A stretch of 64,000 nt of DNA from Fasciola hepatica. Its lineage: Eukaryota; Platyhelminthes; Trematoda; Plagiorchiida; Fasciolidae. Under the pieces are notes generated by a model. That model made no database searches and was not told the DNA's origin. It saw nothing but the letters and a program-made list of their open reading frames with translations. The first letter of the stretch is position 1. Each line of letters begins with the position of its first letter. The stretch spans positions 2,424,001 to 2,488,000 of the forward strand of contig CANUEZ040000002.1 in assembly GCA_948099385.1 (NCBI GenBank), written 5' to 3'. The position numbers were made by a program, and so were the translations under genes. Of the stretch, positions 21,380 to 33,773 are shown one piece after another.

Positions 21380-22640
21380 TTTACTATTGCCGGATTGTGG
21401 GCCAGTTTGCGTATGTGTTGTGGTACCGGTATGCCGGGGCTAGCCCATTGTCTCGGTGCACTGTCTTGAAGTGCTCTCGTAGTGTAGCTTTGGCGCTGTT
21501 GTCGGGGGGATGTTCCCCATCCCTGTCCTTAACGCAGTCCGAAGCATCGCTGGTTTCAACTGTACATACTTGTATGCTTTCTGGTAGTCGTAGCCTGCAT
21601 TGCCTCTGGGTCCTGATGGCTACTTCTGGAGTCATTTTTAACCGTAAGTGTTTGTGGTCTCCTGTCTGCGAGCACTGAAACCATGCCGTGTTTTCGGCTT
21701 AGAGCTTCGGTCGCCGTACTGGTCCACCACGATGTCCTTCCCTTCCTGTGGATTCTGCGAGCTGGCGCACAACGCTCTGTAAGCAACATGAGATTGCTCC
21801 TGAGTACCGTCCATCCTTCCTCTATACTTTCATGATGAAAGTCCTATGTCTGGGTTCGTGACCACGCCTTGCGCATCAGTATTCTTAAAGCGTCCAAGTT
21901 CGTGAAGTACCATATCCTTCACGGCCAATGGTTCACCCCATGGTCACTAGTTCATAGAGGCACCGAGAACTGTAGGCCCTCAAAGTCACCGGTGTCTTTG
22001 TTCATCAACTTCAGGGGTATGCCCTCCCCTCCTGGTTGGTCATAGGACATACTGAACGAACGCCTCTTTCTGTACGAAGTCTAACAGTTCGACAGATTAT
22101 GTCGCTGCCCATAGGTTCACCCAGTCTATCGGGGGCATTGAAGTCGCCGAAGATTATTAGTTCATCTGCTCCAGCTACGGCGTGGTGAGGGTAACTCAGC
22201 AAAGCTAAATCCTCCGGTAGCGGGCAGAGGGGTCTTGGTACACGGAACACGTATTTCGGCCTGGTGTGGTTTCCAATCACAGTAGACAGCATGTATACTT
22301 GACGTCGTAGTACTTTCCCCGACTATCTATTTTATTGTGTCCGAGATTATTATCATTGCACCCCCACCGTACCTTCCATCCACCCTATCAGCTAGGTGTA
22401 TGCAGTATCCGGATGGAAGGGACTCCAATTCCATGCCGCACTTTTAACCAGGTTTCGGTGACGGCCATGCAATCAGCATTGACAGTCTCTGCTGCCAGTT
22501 CGTGCCCTTGTTCCAAACACTGCATGCATCGATGTAAACGACGGCTAAGTTTCCCGGCTTTTCTGCACTGTGTGCAAGCCGATAAGTGTTATTCGGAACC
22601 CGGCCTCGTTTCTTGGTGATGAGGAACAAGATTGTGTTTT
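21380..22640 (-). pseudogene. CR1-like LINE relic, endonuclease and linker
   Basis: On the - strand the translation, in several frames, follows an APE-type endonuclease: CSVWNKGTNWQQRL near 22500 (usual NARSLLNK start), LIIFGDFNAP at about 22150 (the GDFN box), TSDHGVNHW near 21940, and then a pre-RT linker with WWTSTATEALSR near 21720. It points away from the + strand CR1 relic to its left. Frame breaks throughout. Confidence 0.7.
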
Positions 22641-24912
22641 GTCCTCCATCTGTCCTTCCTGACGGGGTTTAAGGGCTTTGCTGATGTTTTGAAGCCTCTT
22701 CTAGGGATAGGGATGCTATACGAGGTAAGAACCGGGCGTCCACTAGTTTTAGTGATGTACTTGTTTAGTGCCATTGTACTCTAGTTCTTAGCCTTGAATC
22801 AGATTGCATTCTTGAAGGTAGTCATCCTAGCAAATAAACGATGGTGCGTTGTGCAGATTTGCTCCGATTCTTGATCTTCGTGGTTGTCGGTTGACATATG
22901 TTCCTGTCTGGATCTGATGGCAGCTGATACGACATAGACCCTGCCAAAAACCGATACATCTGGAGAGCCTGCAGTGCAGTTACTCTGTTGCAGTAGTTCA
23001 CGAAATCTAGGCTTCTGCGCAAATATTAGGCCGTCCAGTTCCGATCAGTTTGCATAAGATTCGGTGGAGCTAGAACCAGCTATGCTTCCAGACAGTTGTG
23101 TTGTTGGTGCGTTTCCATAGCTCTCAACACTGCGCGTTATTTTTCTGTTGTCTGCCGTTCGGTACCAAGCCTGACCTAACGGGACCTGGTTCCGCACCGC
23201 GAGTCTTGGAATTTGGTTGCTGTTTACGCGTGCCAAGGGTTCTTGAGTAACATGATGATTAACTATGCCCTGTGGACGTTCAAACATCATTGAAAACCAT
23301 GAAAGTACTACAGCTGTTTCAACCTTGTTAGGAATCGTCAGCAGTGCACATCCATCAAACCCCCACTGGGACTTGAATCCGGGGTGAACAGTTGTGAATT
23401 GAACACTAGCCGCATGGCTATTCAAGCTAGCTCGACAGTTTATTGAACTTATGCACTACGTAATATAGCACCTTCCTACCTCTGGTTTCGAATGTTAGCA
23501 GAACAGTGGAGGGCGATGTGAAGTACGTGCTGATTTTGCAATGAACTTTGGTAAGACCATGTTCGTCCCGATAATCTGTGTGGGATCCGTTAAGTTTCCG
23601 GGTTAGGGTTCATGGGATAACTGAAGAGATTGGATGATGTGACTGGGTGTCGCGGTTAGTGGCATAGTTGTATATGAGCCCTTGCTTCGTTTTATGACTT
23701 CTGTTTGTTTGGCTTTCAGTGCTTCAGTTCGTTTTCTTTTAGATTATGCTGGGAGGTAACAGCAGAAACCAGTGCACAGTGGTGTTGGTTCAAAAGGGAA
23801 CTGAATTTGTGGCTTGAGCGTTAGCCGTCTTACCATTTTTTGTAATGATGTGAACAAATTGATGTCAAGACGATAGAAACAAAAGCATAGAAATGAAAGA
23901 ATCGGATGAAAGTGTTGAATCTTTAAAAAGCCGCTCTATCTTCGTGTTCGGAAAATGTTAGTGGGTCTCTTTGACAAGCAATCTGAGTGTTCAACCAGTG
24001 GCAAACAAAGCCAGATGCTCAGCTTTGTTAGATGAGACAAGCCTTGGGTCTGTGGCAAAAGCATCTGTCAGAAGTGGCGATAATAACAGATAGTGACGGT
24101 GCGGTGTAACGCTGATCTTCCTGTACATGGCATCAGTGCATGCGTGTTCGAAGCACCTCGGGTGTTGTGGTTTACCGGCTCTGTATAGATGAGTAATAAT
24201 GCCGTGGAGAGTAGTCTCGGCAAAATTATGAACAGGAACACGAGTACACTAGTTGTTTCAGCGTTCAGGAGCCCGAAAGTCACGTAAGATCATCGCAGTT
24301 GACTAAGTGGGCTCATGAAATGCCTCTGGATGTGGATGACTCAGTCGGGCAAATCTAGTGCTAAACGAAATAATACGGTGCATATTGAGCGATGATGATT
24401 GCGCTGATCGAGTTTATTATCGTGGCGCACTCGGCGGAGTGCGTAAATGCTCGTTGTCGTCATAATCGTAGTAGTTTGTGGTAATGCGATGAATGAAAAG
24501 TAAACCGTCTATCCCCATGACAGAAGTCGGGCAAAAGGTGAGCCACGGAGCAGTTCGCATTCAGCAGTTTTCATTTTCTTGGTGTATCTGTCTCTGAAAC
24601 TATCTATTAGCGGAAAAGGTCAGTGGTCTATACACCTTAACAGCAATGAAAAACCTACAGTGGAAGACCTAATTTGGTGTTTTCCCAGAACCGGCAACTC
24701 AAGTCGCAAAGGCATGCACATAGGCAGATAGACGTGATGCGTGCTTCAACTGAGGTTGATTATCTTGAATAATTCAAGGCCCGAATCACTCAGAATCGCA
24801 TATGCCTTTAAGTTGCACGGATTCCGCTGTAGATTTGTTTATGATAGTCAATACCTACTGTGAAATTTTCTCTGTTGATTTACGTCCCTGGTATTTGTAT
24901 TTTCTCTGCAGC
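22641..24912. other. Upstream region of the coiled-coil gene; no gene recognised
   Basis: No coding motif seen. At about 23340-23430 (- strand) there is a GGATTCAAGTCC B-box-like string and nearby A-box-like text that could be a worn tRNA-derived SINE. The stretch must hold the promoter or 5' exon of the gene at 24913, but I cannot point to it. Confidence 0.35.
24892..24912 (+). promoter_or_regulatory. Splice acceptor one base before the start codon
   Basis: A pyrimidine-rich stretch ends in CTCTGCAG and is followed by C and then the ATG of the coiled-coil gene. The acceptor therefore lies one base before the start. It could receive a 5' UTR exon by cis-splicing or a spliced leader by trans-splicing, which flatworms are known to use. 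Confidence 0.6.
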
Positions 24913-27900
24913 ATGTCAGAAGAAGCGCTTCCCGAGGAAATCAACTTCGAAGAACAATATAAGTATGTTTCTAAGGTTGTTTCTGTGATCTTTAGGGGCA
25001 TCTGTTGCTTCAAACACCCTAAATGATGGAATGTTTACAGGTATTGATTCCTGGACTTTCGTTTTATTTATAGTCGTTTACTTCCACTTTGTTACATTTG
25101 GCTCATTGTTTGTAACGCTTTCAGGGTTTTGACAGAGGAATGTAAGAAATTGAAGATTGATATATCAAGTTTACAGTTAAGCAATCGAAGCCTTGTCAAT
25201 CAAAACAGAGATGAAAAAAAGAAAGTCATGGATTGCCGCCTGCAGATCGCTGATCTGGAAGGCCGGCTGAAATCTTTTGATGCAACGAAACAGGATCTAA
25301 CAGATTGTCAAGCGCAAATTGAGCGTTTGCGTATGACCCTAGAAAGTAATGAAGCTAAACTAGCGGACGCTGAACGACGTGCAGATGAATCATCCGGTTT
25401 GATAAAGGTAACTCTCGTGTAGTCTAAACTTCTGTTTCCAGATTAAAGATAGTGTTATATCTAAGCAAAGTAACTTCATCAAGGAGATCGAGGAACGACT
25501 TCGTAATACTACTGAAGAACGAGATCAATTGTTACAGAAGAGTGAACAGTTAGAAATTGACCTTAGTGAAGCGTTGATTAGAGGCGAAGATTGTGATGAT
25601 TTACGTGAAAAGCTGAAATCGCTGGAGTTGCTGTTTGATAAATTGGCATCCGAAAGGTGAGGCACACCTCATTCGGTCATAGTCTTGCAGATCTGATACA
25701 ACAACGGAAAGTGGGCTGGCAGCCGCTAATGAGTATTTCAAAGCTGAACAAGCGAAAGCCGAAGAACGTATTGCGAAATTGAAAGAAAGCAAAGCAGATT
25801 TGGAGAAGATGATTGGTGATCTCGAAAACGATAAAAAAGAAATGCAAAGTCGGGTAAGTTGTTTGATATTTTTGAAGTTGGCAACTTTCGCATGTCTGAT
25901 GTTATAGTTGCACATACATTAACATTTCTGACAACCTATCCACTTCAAGTGCAAGGTTTCCCTTGTCTTCCCTTTACGATCGTATCAGTGTTTCCCTATA
26001 CCGATTGTCCAAATCACTTCATGATTCTGATCGTGGACAGCGAAACATTCCAACTCGTTCATGTGTAGAAATATGGACTCTTTTAAACGTATATCTTTCG
26101 TATTACCAAGATAATGTGTTGACGTCAGAAGTCCTTTGCCGTGTCCTACGGGTTTCGTTATACAGTTGCCTTCAAGCTAGAAACACTTCGGGATCGCTCC
26201 AATTGTTTCTCGCATCCAAGGAGGGAGATGGTCATAGAGTAGTCACGTCTCATTTTTAGCTCTACCAAAAATATATGCATTTCGCATCTTACAACCGTTC
26301 TGCAAAGTTTAACCAAAAGAACCACTTAATAATAAGTGTCCTAGTCTTTTACTGCAGAACGGTTCTCAACAACCAGGGTAACAAAATCTACTCTGGACCG
26401 GGCAACCGAGTAACAACAGCCCACAACACCTGAAATGACCGACATAGATACAACTTCCTGCCTTCACTCATCTGCTTCACAAACTCTTTCAAACGCACAT
26501 CGTATGCAACCCTTCTTGCATATATCCCTCGTTGTATTCTTCCTCTAATGTATTTCAAAAATCACAAATCGTGCGGTGAAATAGCAAAAAAAGTTTGTCA
26601 TATCGACCTTTATCTGCTGCTTTATTCTGTATTTGCGGCGTTGGCATCATACCCGACTGCAGGCTCGGTATATGTGGCGCTACATGGCTCTAGCGATACT
26701 TCATCCACCAGCTAAAGTATGTGCGCACCCGATTTCCTGTTTCAGTCATGATCAGCCCGAACTCCGACGTTAATGAATGCCCTAACAAACCCATAATTCG
26801 GTTTGTGCCGCTTGTTTGCGTTTCTTACGTTCTACTTAATGAGTTGAGATTTTTGAATTGTCTGACCCAATCATTTATCAGCATCCCTTATCTGGGTTTA
26901 ATTCGTCACCATATACAATGGATTTCTGTAGCTGTGCTCTTGATCATTTCGTATCCAAATCGGAATTCATCGCAACGATGTCTCCACTTTTATGCATTCG
27001 AACATAATCCAAATACTCAATTTTCGATATTCTCGCGGTACCTGTTTGTAGATTGAAAAACAACTTGAGGAATATAATCAACTAAATGATAAGTGTTCTA
27101 CCATGGAGGCTCGCATAAAAGAAATGGCGCATGCTGAACGACGTTTTACCGGTGGAATGGTAAGTTTTTACCGTGTCCTTTCGTTGGTCGGATAGTCGGG
27201 AAAAAGTAGCCTGTCGCGTTTCTCATCTCGATCCGAATCTCTTACTTTTAGATGGGTTCTCGTTTGATCGGTCCAACACTGCCACCTTGGATCACGGATG
27301 AGAAGAAGATTGAGAATGATATCGAACGCCTTTCCAAAGCAGACCCTGCCACCTTACGAGCAAAGGTGATGGAACTTGAGAGTCAACTCAGTGAATTGAA
27401 TCAGTTACTGACTTACCGCGAAGACGTCATTCTGCGTATACATGAGGTGAGGAAGTGATCCTGTTAATTCTGTTTTCATTATCATCATCGTACAGCGTTA
27501 AACAGTTTTGACAATCATATCGTTTGATTTGTTCTTGCACCTTCGTTGATTGCGTGTTGATTATGTACACTTAACTTTTTTGCTCTATCGCTTCTCCAGG
27601 AAATTTCGAAGAAAGCGTCTAAGTTAGAAGCGGCTGAAGTTGAGAAGTCCAGTTTAAATGCTCAAGTCAGCATTCTGAAGCGTGAGTTGAGTATCGCTCG
27701 GGAAGATCTGGCTCGCCGTGGCGCTGGTCCGATGGAACTGGAGGCAGAGATCGATCGCTTACGTGGCAAACGCGACCGCGAGTATCAACGTCGCAAGCGC
27801 ATCGAGGCAGAGCTGGATGAACTGGAAAAAGAAAATCACGAACTGAAACAACGTTGTAAACGACTGGAAGAGGCTGCTGCCAACGCCCCTCCGAAACCTG

Positions 27901-30900
27901 TGAGTTTTGGCGGGTATGATTCGCGTTTCAGTACGGCTCATTTTTTGCACCTACGGCACGGTGAATCTAAGTGGCCATTAGTTAACGTTGCCTAAAGTGA
28001 GAAAGTGACTGAAGGTCGATTCGACGGACCTCCAAAAAGGTGCTGCTCATGCATGTATCCCCACGGATACGGGTTGGTATTTGATTTCATTGGTATAGGA
28101 AACGAAATTCCGGTGGGTTCGACCTAGGATCTCGAATACAGTGTGATGAATGTACCCATGTATTGCATTTCCACACGAATCTAGACTATCACCAGCGTGG
28201 TGTTCAAATCTTGATCGTTGGTCGTCTAGTGTTACAGGACCCCACCACGTCTGATTTGAGGTTCGAATTCCGCGGCCAGCGGTCTCATCAGTGGTTGTCG
28301 GTTGTCGCCCGACTAAACACGCCTGACCTACTGAGAACGCTCCAAGTCTCAGGGTCAAGGTTGCCATCCTTGATCGTGCAGTATTCATTGTAGATGCTCC
28401 TTACACTGCACGAACATGACAAAAATCAAACAATCGGGTAATTTTCGTTGGTTGGTTGACAGTTTGAAAAATGTAGTCTCTGAAAAAGTCATTACTGTTT
28501 GGAATCAATTTATGGCTGGGAATTTGTATCCCGGAATCAACGTTGACTTGTAAATATGTAATATGAACCCATACACACGTTCCGTCTTTGTCCGAGTGTG
28601 CGAGTGTTATGTACCGTGGGCTTTTGATCCTGGGACCCAGATACCGGTACCAATAATGTTTTCTAAACTTGTCTTTTACACCACACAGGTGGTGCCTCAA
28701 AGTGATCCCGTTGATCGCAATCGGATTATCGAACTTCAGGGTACCGTTAACCAGCTGCGCATGGATAATGAAGCAAAACGATCGGAGTTGTTCGATCTGC
28801 GTTCAAAATTCGATTCAAAATCTGCTCAAATGGACAAGATCGCCTCCGAGGTAGGTTTGAGATGTTCGGTGAGAAAATAAAAAATCACACCACAGCATAT
28901 TCTCTACTGACTATTTGTGTTCTGTTGTACTTCCCTTCCCAATTTTTTGTATTTGTTGTTGCGTTGGCACCTTGCTCGAATCCAAGGCGTGGTATAATAT
29001 GAATATTTATATGCAAAAAATATATGTGCACATAATATGAGCTGTTCACTGTAGACATTCCAAATATTTCGAAGAATCTTATTTTCTCCAAGCATAACCT
29101 TGTGATTCTGTTTATTGTAGCTCAAAGTGAAGGAAAAATCCACCGGTGAACTTACAGCTCAGCTGAACAGTATTCGCTCTCAGTTAGAGTCCACAACAAA
29201 GGAGTTGGAAAGCGTTCGCTGTCGGGCTGTGCGCGGTGGAGCCGAAGTTGAACGTTGGCATTCAGACCTGACAAGCCTCCAAGTAACAAACAAGTTCCTA
29301 TCTTCCCAGTTAAATGAGATGCGCACAAAGTTGCTCGCCAAAGAGCGTCTGAATGCAGAACTCACGAAGCGGTGCCGCGAACCGATAGCAGTTCAGGATG
29401 ACACAGGTGAATCAATATGTGACCGACGATTTACCTGTATTGTTGTTGCAGTCCGTGCTTAGATACGTTATCCATTTACGCTAACCAATTATTGATATAC
29501 GGAAAATGAATTCAGTATTGGCATTGTTCTAGTACAGATTCCTGACCTATTCAGACCATATGTAATTCTCCACTACACGCCTTGAGGTCTGATTACCGGC
29601 TTTACTTAATAGTGCTGTGGACCTCCGAGGCTACTCAATAACGAACATAACATAATGAGAAAGATACTCACGTCTGACTCGGGTTTATGTAGGTTACAAC
29701 CAGTCGACCTGTTTGGAGTTGGTTTTCAGGCGAAGATACTGTAAGCATTTTGGTAACAGTCACGGCCGACAATTTTTTCTCATTGCGACGAAATTTTGCA
29801 ACTTATATTTCAGATAATGTTATGGTAAACGGTCTGCCACCTGGCGACTGTTGTTTCCGTTGTGGCGCTAAGCTGGATGCCGCTGATTCTGGTGGTACGA
29901 AAGAGGAAGACGGTGCACAACAAGTTGCTGAGGTAAGAATTATAATCAGGAATGCGTGCGTTACACGTTAGTGTTCCTGAAACACATGCTACCCTGTGAA
30001 GTCAAAATCTGGGACAGGAAGAAACGTTTATGGTACGAGTGACTGCAAGGCAATGTCGGGTTGAAATCGGATACCACAAAATTAACGGGACTTAAGTCGA
30101 CCCTGGTACGGGTAGCTTCGTCTTTTACAGACGAACGTTGGTTGAGTTAAAGTTGCGTACGCAGGAAGGATGTCTTCGCCCACGTCTTTTGCCTGTTATG
30201 TCTATATAACGTTCGTGATTAGATTGGTTATCGTTGGAGCGCATGCACAGTAGTTGAAGGTCGACAAGCAGATGGAAATTGTCGAATTTGAAGTATTGAT
30301 GTGTTTGCATCATCAGGTCGTTGAGAACACTAAGAGATGTCTGTTAGATCCACGGTTTATACTTGAATTATCCCCTGGCACAAGCAATGATTCTGGGTCG
30401 TATGTGATAGTTTGGAGACACTCGAATGATTCTTGATAGACTTTCTGATGATGATACTTTCCTTAAACAAGCAAGCATGAGTCAAATTTTCGTGCTGCGT
30501 TGGCCTTGTAAATAAAACCAGAACGTGCATGTACTGGGCTACTTGATGGCCAAGAAGAGCGGAACTGATGTTATCTCGTCATTTTTCTGGTAAGTTTCCA
30601 AGTCAATAATCACATTTTCAATGCATGTCCTGATATTTTCTTTTAGCTTCAAAATAAGCTCACTGATAGTGAACAACGATACGCCAAACTGTTGCGTGAA
30701 TCGATCGAGGCTCGTGAATTGGCAGAACAAGACAAAAGCCAGGTAAGTACAGTATCAATTTCCCTTTGCAGATTTATCATTTAGTCGGTGGCATGTGATT
30801 GGACAGCTGTACTTCGTCTTTCATGGCGTGAGTGCCAGGCGCGGGTACCTAATTGGAATTCCCCTTTAAATTACAGCTTGAATGCAAATTGACGAGCGCA

Positions 30901-33618
30901 ACGGAACGCGCAGCTCAATTGTCCGACGACGTTCTGCGCGAGAGACGAGCGGTGGAAACCGTAAACGCTCGAGTAAGCTCACGACTCTCAAATTTTTCAC
31001 AATTAAAACTTATTGATTAAGATCCGGATTGAAACGAAACAATACTACAGTGCTAATTTCTCTCATCTTGCCATTCTTGAAGGTCGAGTAACCAATTCTT
31101 GAGTGACTAACGCTCTCCCGACGTATTCTGTGCAAAATCGAGGCGCAAAGTCGATAATTTTCCAGAAATTAGATGCTGCAGTTAGTTTCCTACTGAAAGC
31201 CGGTGAAGCAGTTGGTTGCAAAGTTTTTGTAAATAACCGGTCGTGGAGAAAGTAGCTTTTTACGTTCATCAGTCACCTCGAAGATCAGAGGCTCGGATTC
31301 CGCTGTCATTGGTCACGGCAGTAGACTAATCTAGAGTAATCCACTGCTGATTTGTGCGGTTCTCCACTCCAAGTCTCGGTTCGATTCCTGACTATCCTCA
31401 ATAGTGTGGTGAGCCGTTGTGGCTATGAGGTCTGACCCTTCGACTGCACTCATGAGCAAGCATGTAGTAAGAAAATGGAGCAATGGACGTTCGATGCTAT
31501 GGCGGTTTATCTGTCCCGCAGTATTCACATGGAAGTGTACAGTAGAATGTTTTTAAGGTTTCATAAACGTAAGAAAGTATTGCACATGCGCTCTAAATGG
31601 TTTAAAACAGTCAGAAAGAAATCGCTGACAAAAGGAAGAAATTGACTGTCAGCAAGCGTTTTCAAAAGTTTCACCGATAAATAAGCAAATGTTGCATTTG
31701 TTCACTGGTTGATTGTACAAAATATGCTGGGGAGTCGTACAACGTCAGTGGATATAATTAAGTGTATAGCCGTGGTAGGTCTAAGAATCGTAAAAGCCAC
31801 AAAATAACCCGGCAACTATAATGAACTATTATTAGCAAACTACATAAGCCCCAGCGCGAAAGTAAGCAAGGTAGAAATGCCGTTGCATCGTTTCTGCGTG
31901 TTTATTTACCTTTCAGGTCCAGCACTTAACATCTCAAGTGAACGAACTGGAAACCACTTTGTCATCCACCCGAACTCAGCTCATCGAAGCTCAGTCTGGT
32001 CAGCGCAAAGCTGATATAGACGCTCTAGCCTCTGCGGTATCACCTCCGGCGAAGCGAACCCGAAGAAGCGCTGGTGGAGCTGTGAAAAATAACACTAACC
32101 ATCAGGTGAGTTACCAGCTACACATCGTCCTTCACTCTTGTTATTTCATGCCAGCCCTAGACTCATTCCTAAGAACACAATCTAATCTAATGTCAGCATT
32201 TTTGTGGGTGCTAAATATCAAGTTCGCCGTTGTTGAAATTCAGTTATTGTCTTCGACTGGTTTATGCCTCCGCAGTTTATTCTCAGTAGTGCTATCCTTA
32301 CTTTTTCATTCCCGTGACCGCACAGTAGAAGGTTGTACAAACAGCATTAGGCTCTACTGAATCTCCGAACGTCTATTGGTTGCGCGTTAATAAAGTCTTA
32401 GGAAGCTAGTCATGTGAACTGTGGCATCTGTTCAGGTGGTTTTTAGAAGTTCGATTGCCGGTTTACTAGGCGTATCCTCGTCTCCGTAGTTCCCGCTTAG
32501 TACTTTTATTTTTTGGTCTTTTTTATTTGATGCTTTTATGCTTTTTGCCCTTTACTGGACGGTGCTGGAAGGTAGCAACGAAAACCAGAGCACAGAAGTG
32601 CGAGGTTAGTAGTCTTGTAAACTGAAATTGAATTGACTGGAACTTACTAGACATATCCGTTACGTAACATCCAAAAAGCGAAAAAACGGGCTTACTCTAC
32701 AACGGTCACCAAGTGTCTCTCATTTGTAACCTCCATTTAGTTCCGAGTATTATTCACCGATTCAACTGCTGTGTAATGTTCGTCCTTCAGGAATGCACCT
32801 CTTGTATGGAGCTCCGAAAGCAAGTTCAGGAATTGGAGAAAAGTGTCAACTATTCCAACTCGCGCGAGGTCAATCTGATCAATGAGGTAATTTGCACATG
32901 TTTTTTTATATCAAATTTTCAAAGCGTAAAATAAACTTGCCCATTGAAAGTATTTTTTTCACGGCCCCAAATTACGCTTTACTTATAGTCCTTTTTTAAA
33001 TGTGACATCTGCTGCACTGCCTATAAACAGAGCAACGACATGGTTAGAAATACCAGCTGTTTTGATACAATCTAAAGGCTGTCATGGGTTCTTATTGAAA
33101 TACCGTCGTCTTAGACAACAGTGTCATGCTGTTCATATTTGCATTTTTTGAGAAAATCCCTATCCGGAAACCCAAACGATGAACCACGTGACAGTGTATC
33201 GATGCACGATTCACTTCATGGTTACAATGGGTTTTAATCGACGGGGATTTAAAGATCTATCTCGAAGTCACAGGGGATCACGGTAAACGGTCCCGGTTGC
33301 TTGTCACTAACGAAACGCGACGTGCAACCAATGATTTGGACTAGTTTCATGATCTGCTAACGACGCAATAGACGGGCGTGCTTTGTGGTTTTTTCGGTAA
33401 CATGAAAACAAGTGGTTCACACAGGTCTGAGGAAGGTGGGCTGACAAGGAATACAAAACATATGGATACTTTGATCATCTCATAAGTATTTACTCACATT
33501 TACCTTTCAGGTCAATTGCCTACGTCAAGAGATAGCAGATGCCAGTGTGGAGTCCACACAGTTACGTTCGCAGCTCACATCCGTTCGCGAGGAGTTAGTG
33601 AAAAAAAGTCTACAGTAG
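24913..33618 (+). CDS. Coiled-coil protein, 15 exons, 821 aa
   Basis: Exons deduced from GT-AG borders and frame: 24913-24962, 25125-25407, 25442-25656, 25691-25853, 27052-27159, 27252-27446, 27600-27899, 28689-28850, 29121-29406, 29814-29932, 30647-30742, 30877-30972, 31917-32105, 32791-32886, 33511-33618. Together 2466 nt, one frame, stop TAG. The start MSEEALPEEINF follows an acceptor. Nearly the whole product is charged, heptad-like coiled coil (many LEK, ELE and RLR runs). Exceptions: a proline-containing break (GPTLPPWITDEKKI, start of exon 6), a short PPKPVVPQSDP break at exons 7/8, a Cys-rich spot CCFRCGAKLDAAD in exon 10, a basic PPAKRTRRS stretch in exon 13 that could be a nuclear signal, and CTSC in exon 14. 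No signal peptide or membrane segment. I do not recognise the family; a cytoskeletal, centrosomal/ciliary or nuclear scaffold role is only a guess from composition. Single gene, introns 34-1198 nt, with SINE debris in introns 7, 9 and 12. Confidence 0.9.
26285..26370. repeat. Palindromic segment in intron 4
   Basis: AACCGTTCTGCA near 26291 is inverted as TGCAGAACGGTT near 26353, with an inner CACTTA/TAAGTG stem between. It may be a short foldback (MITE-like) sequence inside the intron. Confidence 0.45.
28215..28395 (+). repeat. tRNA-derived SINE copy in intron 7
   Basis: Contains a B-box-like GGTTCGAATTCC near 28260, preceded by A-box-like TCTAGTGTTACAGG, followed by the family body CCTGACCTACTGAGAACGC and CCAAGTCTCAGGGTCAAGG. 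The same body is seen near 29540, 31360, 42100, 46400, 55300 and 56940. Confidence 0.62.
29535..29645 (+). repeat. SINE body fragment in intron 9
   Basis: CCTGACCTATTCAGACC, then TTGAGGTCTGATTACCGGC and TAATAGTGCTGTGG follow the 3' body of the SINE family. No tRNA-like head. Confidence 0.5.
31275..31490 (+). repeat. SINE copy in intron 12
   Basis: B-box-like GGCTCGGATTCC at about 31289, AATCCACTGCTG, CCACTCCAAGTCTCGG, AATAGTGTGGTGAGCC and the GCACTCATGAGCAAGCATG end match the family body in order. Confidence 0.6.
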
Positions 33619-33767
33619 AATGTTTGACTGTCTAGTTTGCGTTGCCGAATTCCCAATGTACATTTACACCAGCCCACCCATATGAGCAGTCTATTCTCCA
33701 ATCCATCCGTTCATTCCTGTGCATTTCATTCACTTCAACAGCACCGAGAATCTTGTTGCGAATACAA

Positions 33768-33773
33768 ATTAAA
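33768..33773 (+). terminator. Candidate polyadenylation signal (ATTAAA)
   Basis: An ATTAAA hexamer 150 nt after the coiled-coil gene stop, followed by a T-rich stretch. No AATAAA is closer. Positional inference only. Confidence 0.35.

Noticed and set aside
28215..28280. A functional tRNA gene at the A/B-box-like sequence
   Set aside because: No acceptor stem or anticodon arm can be folded; it is the head of a SINE.
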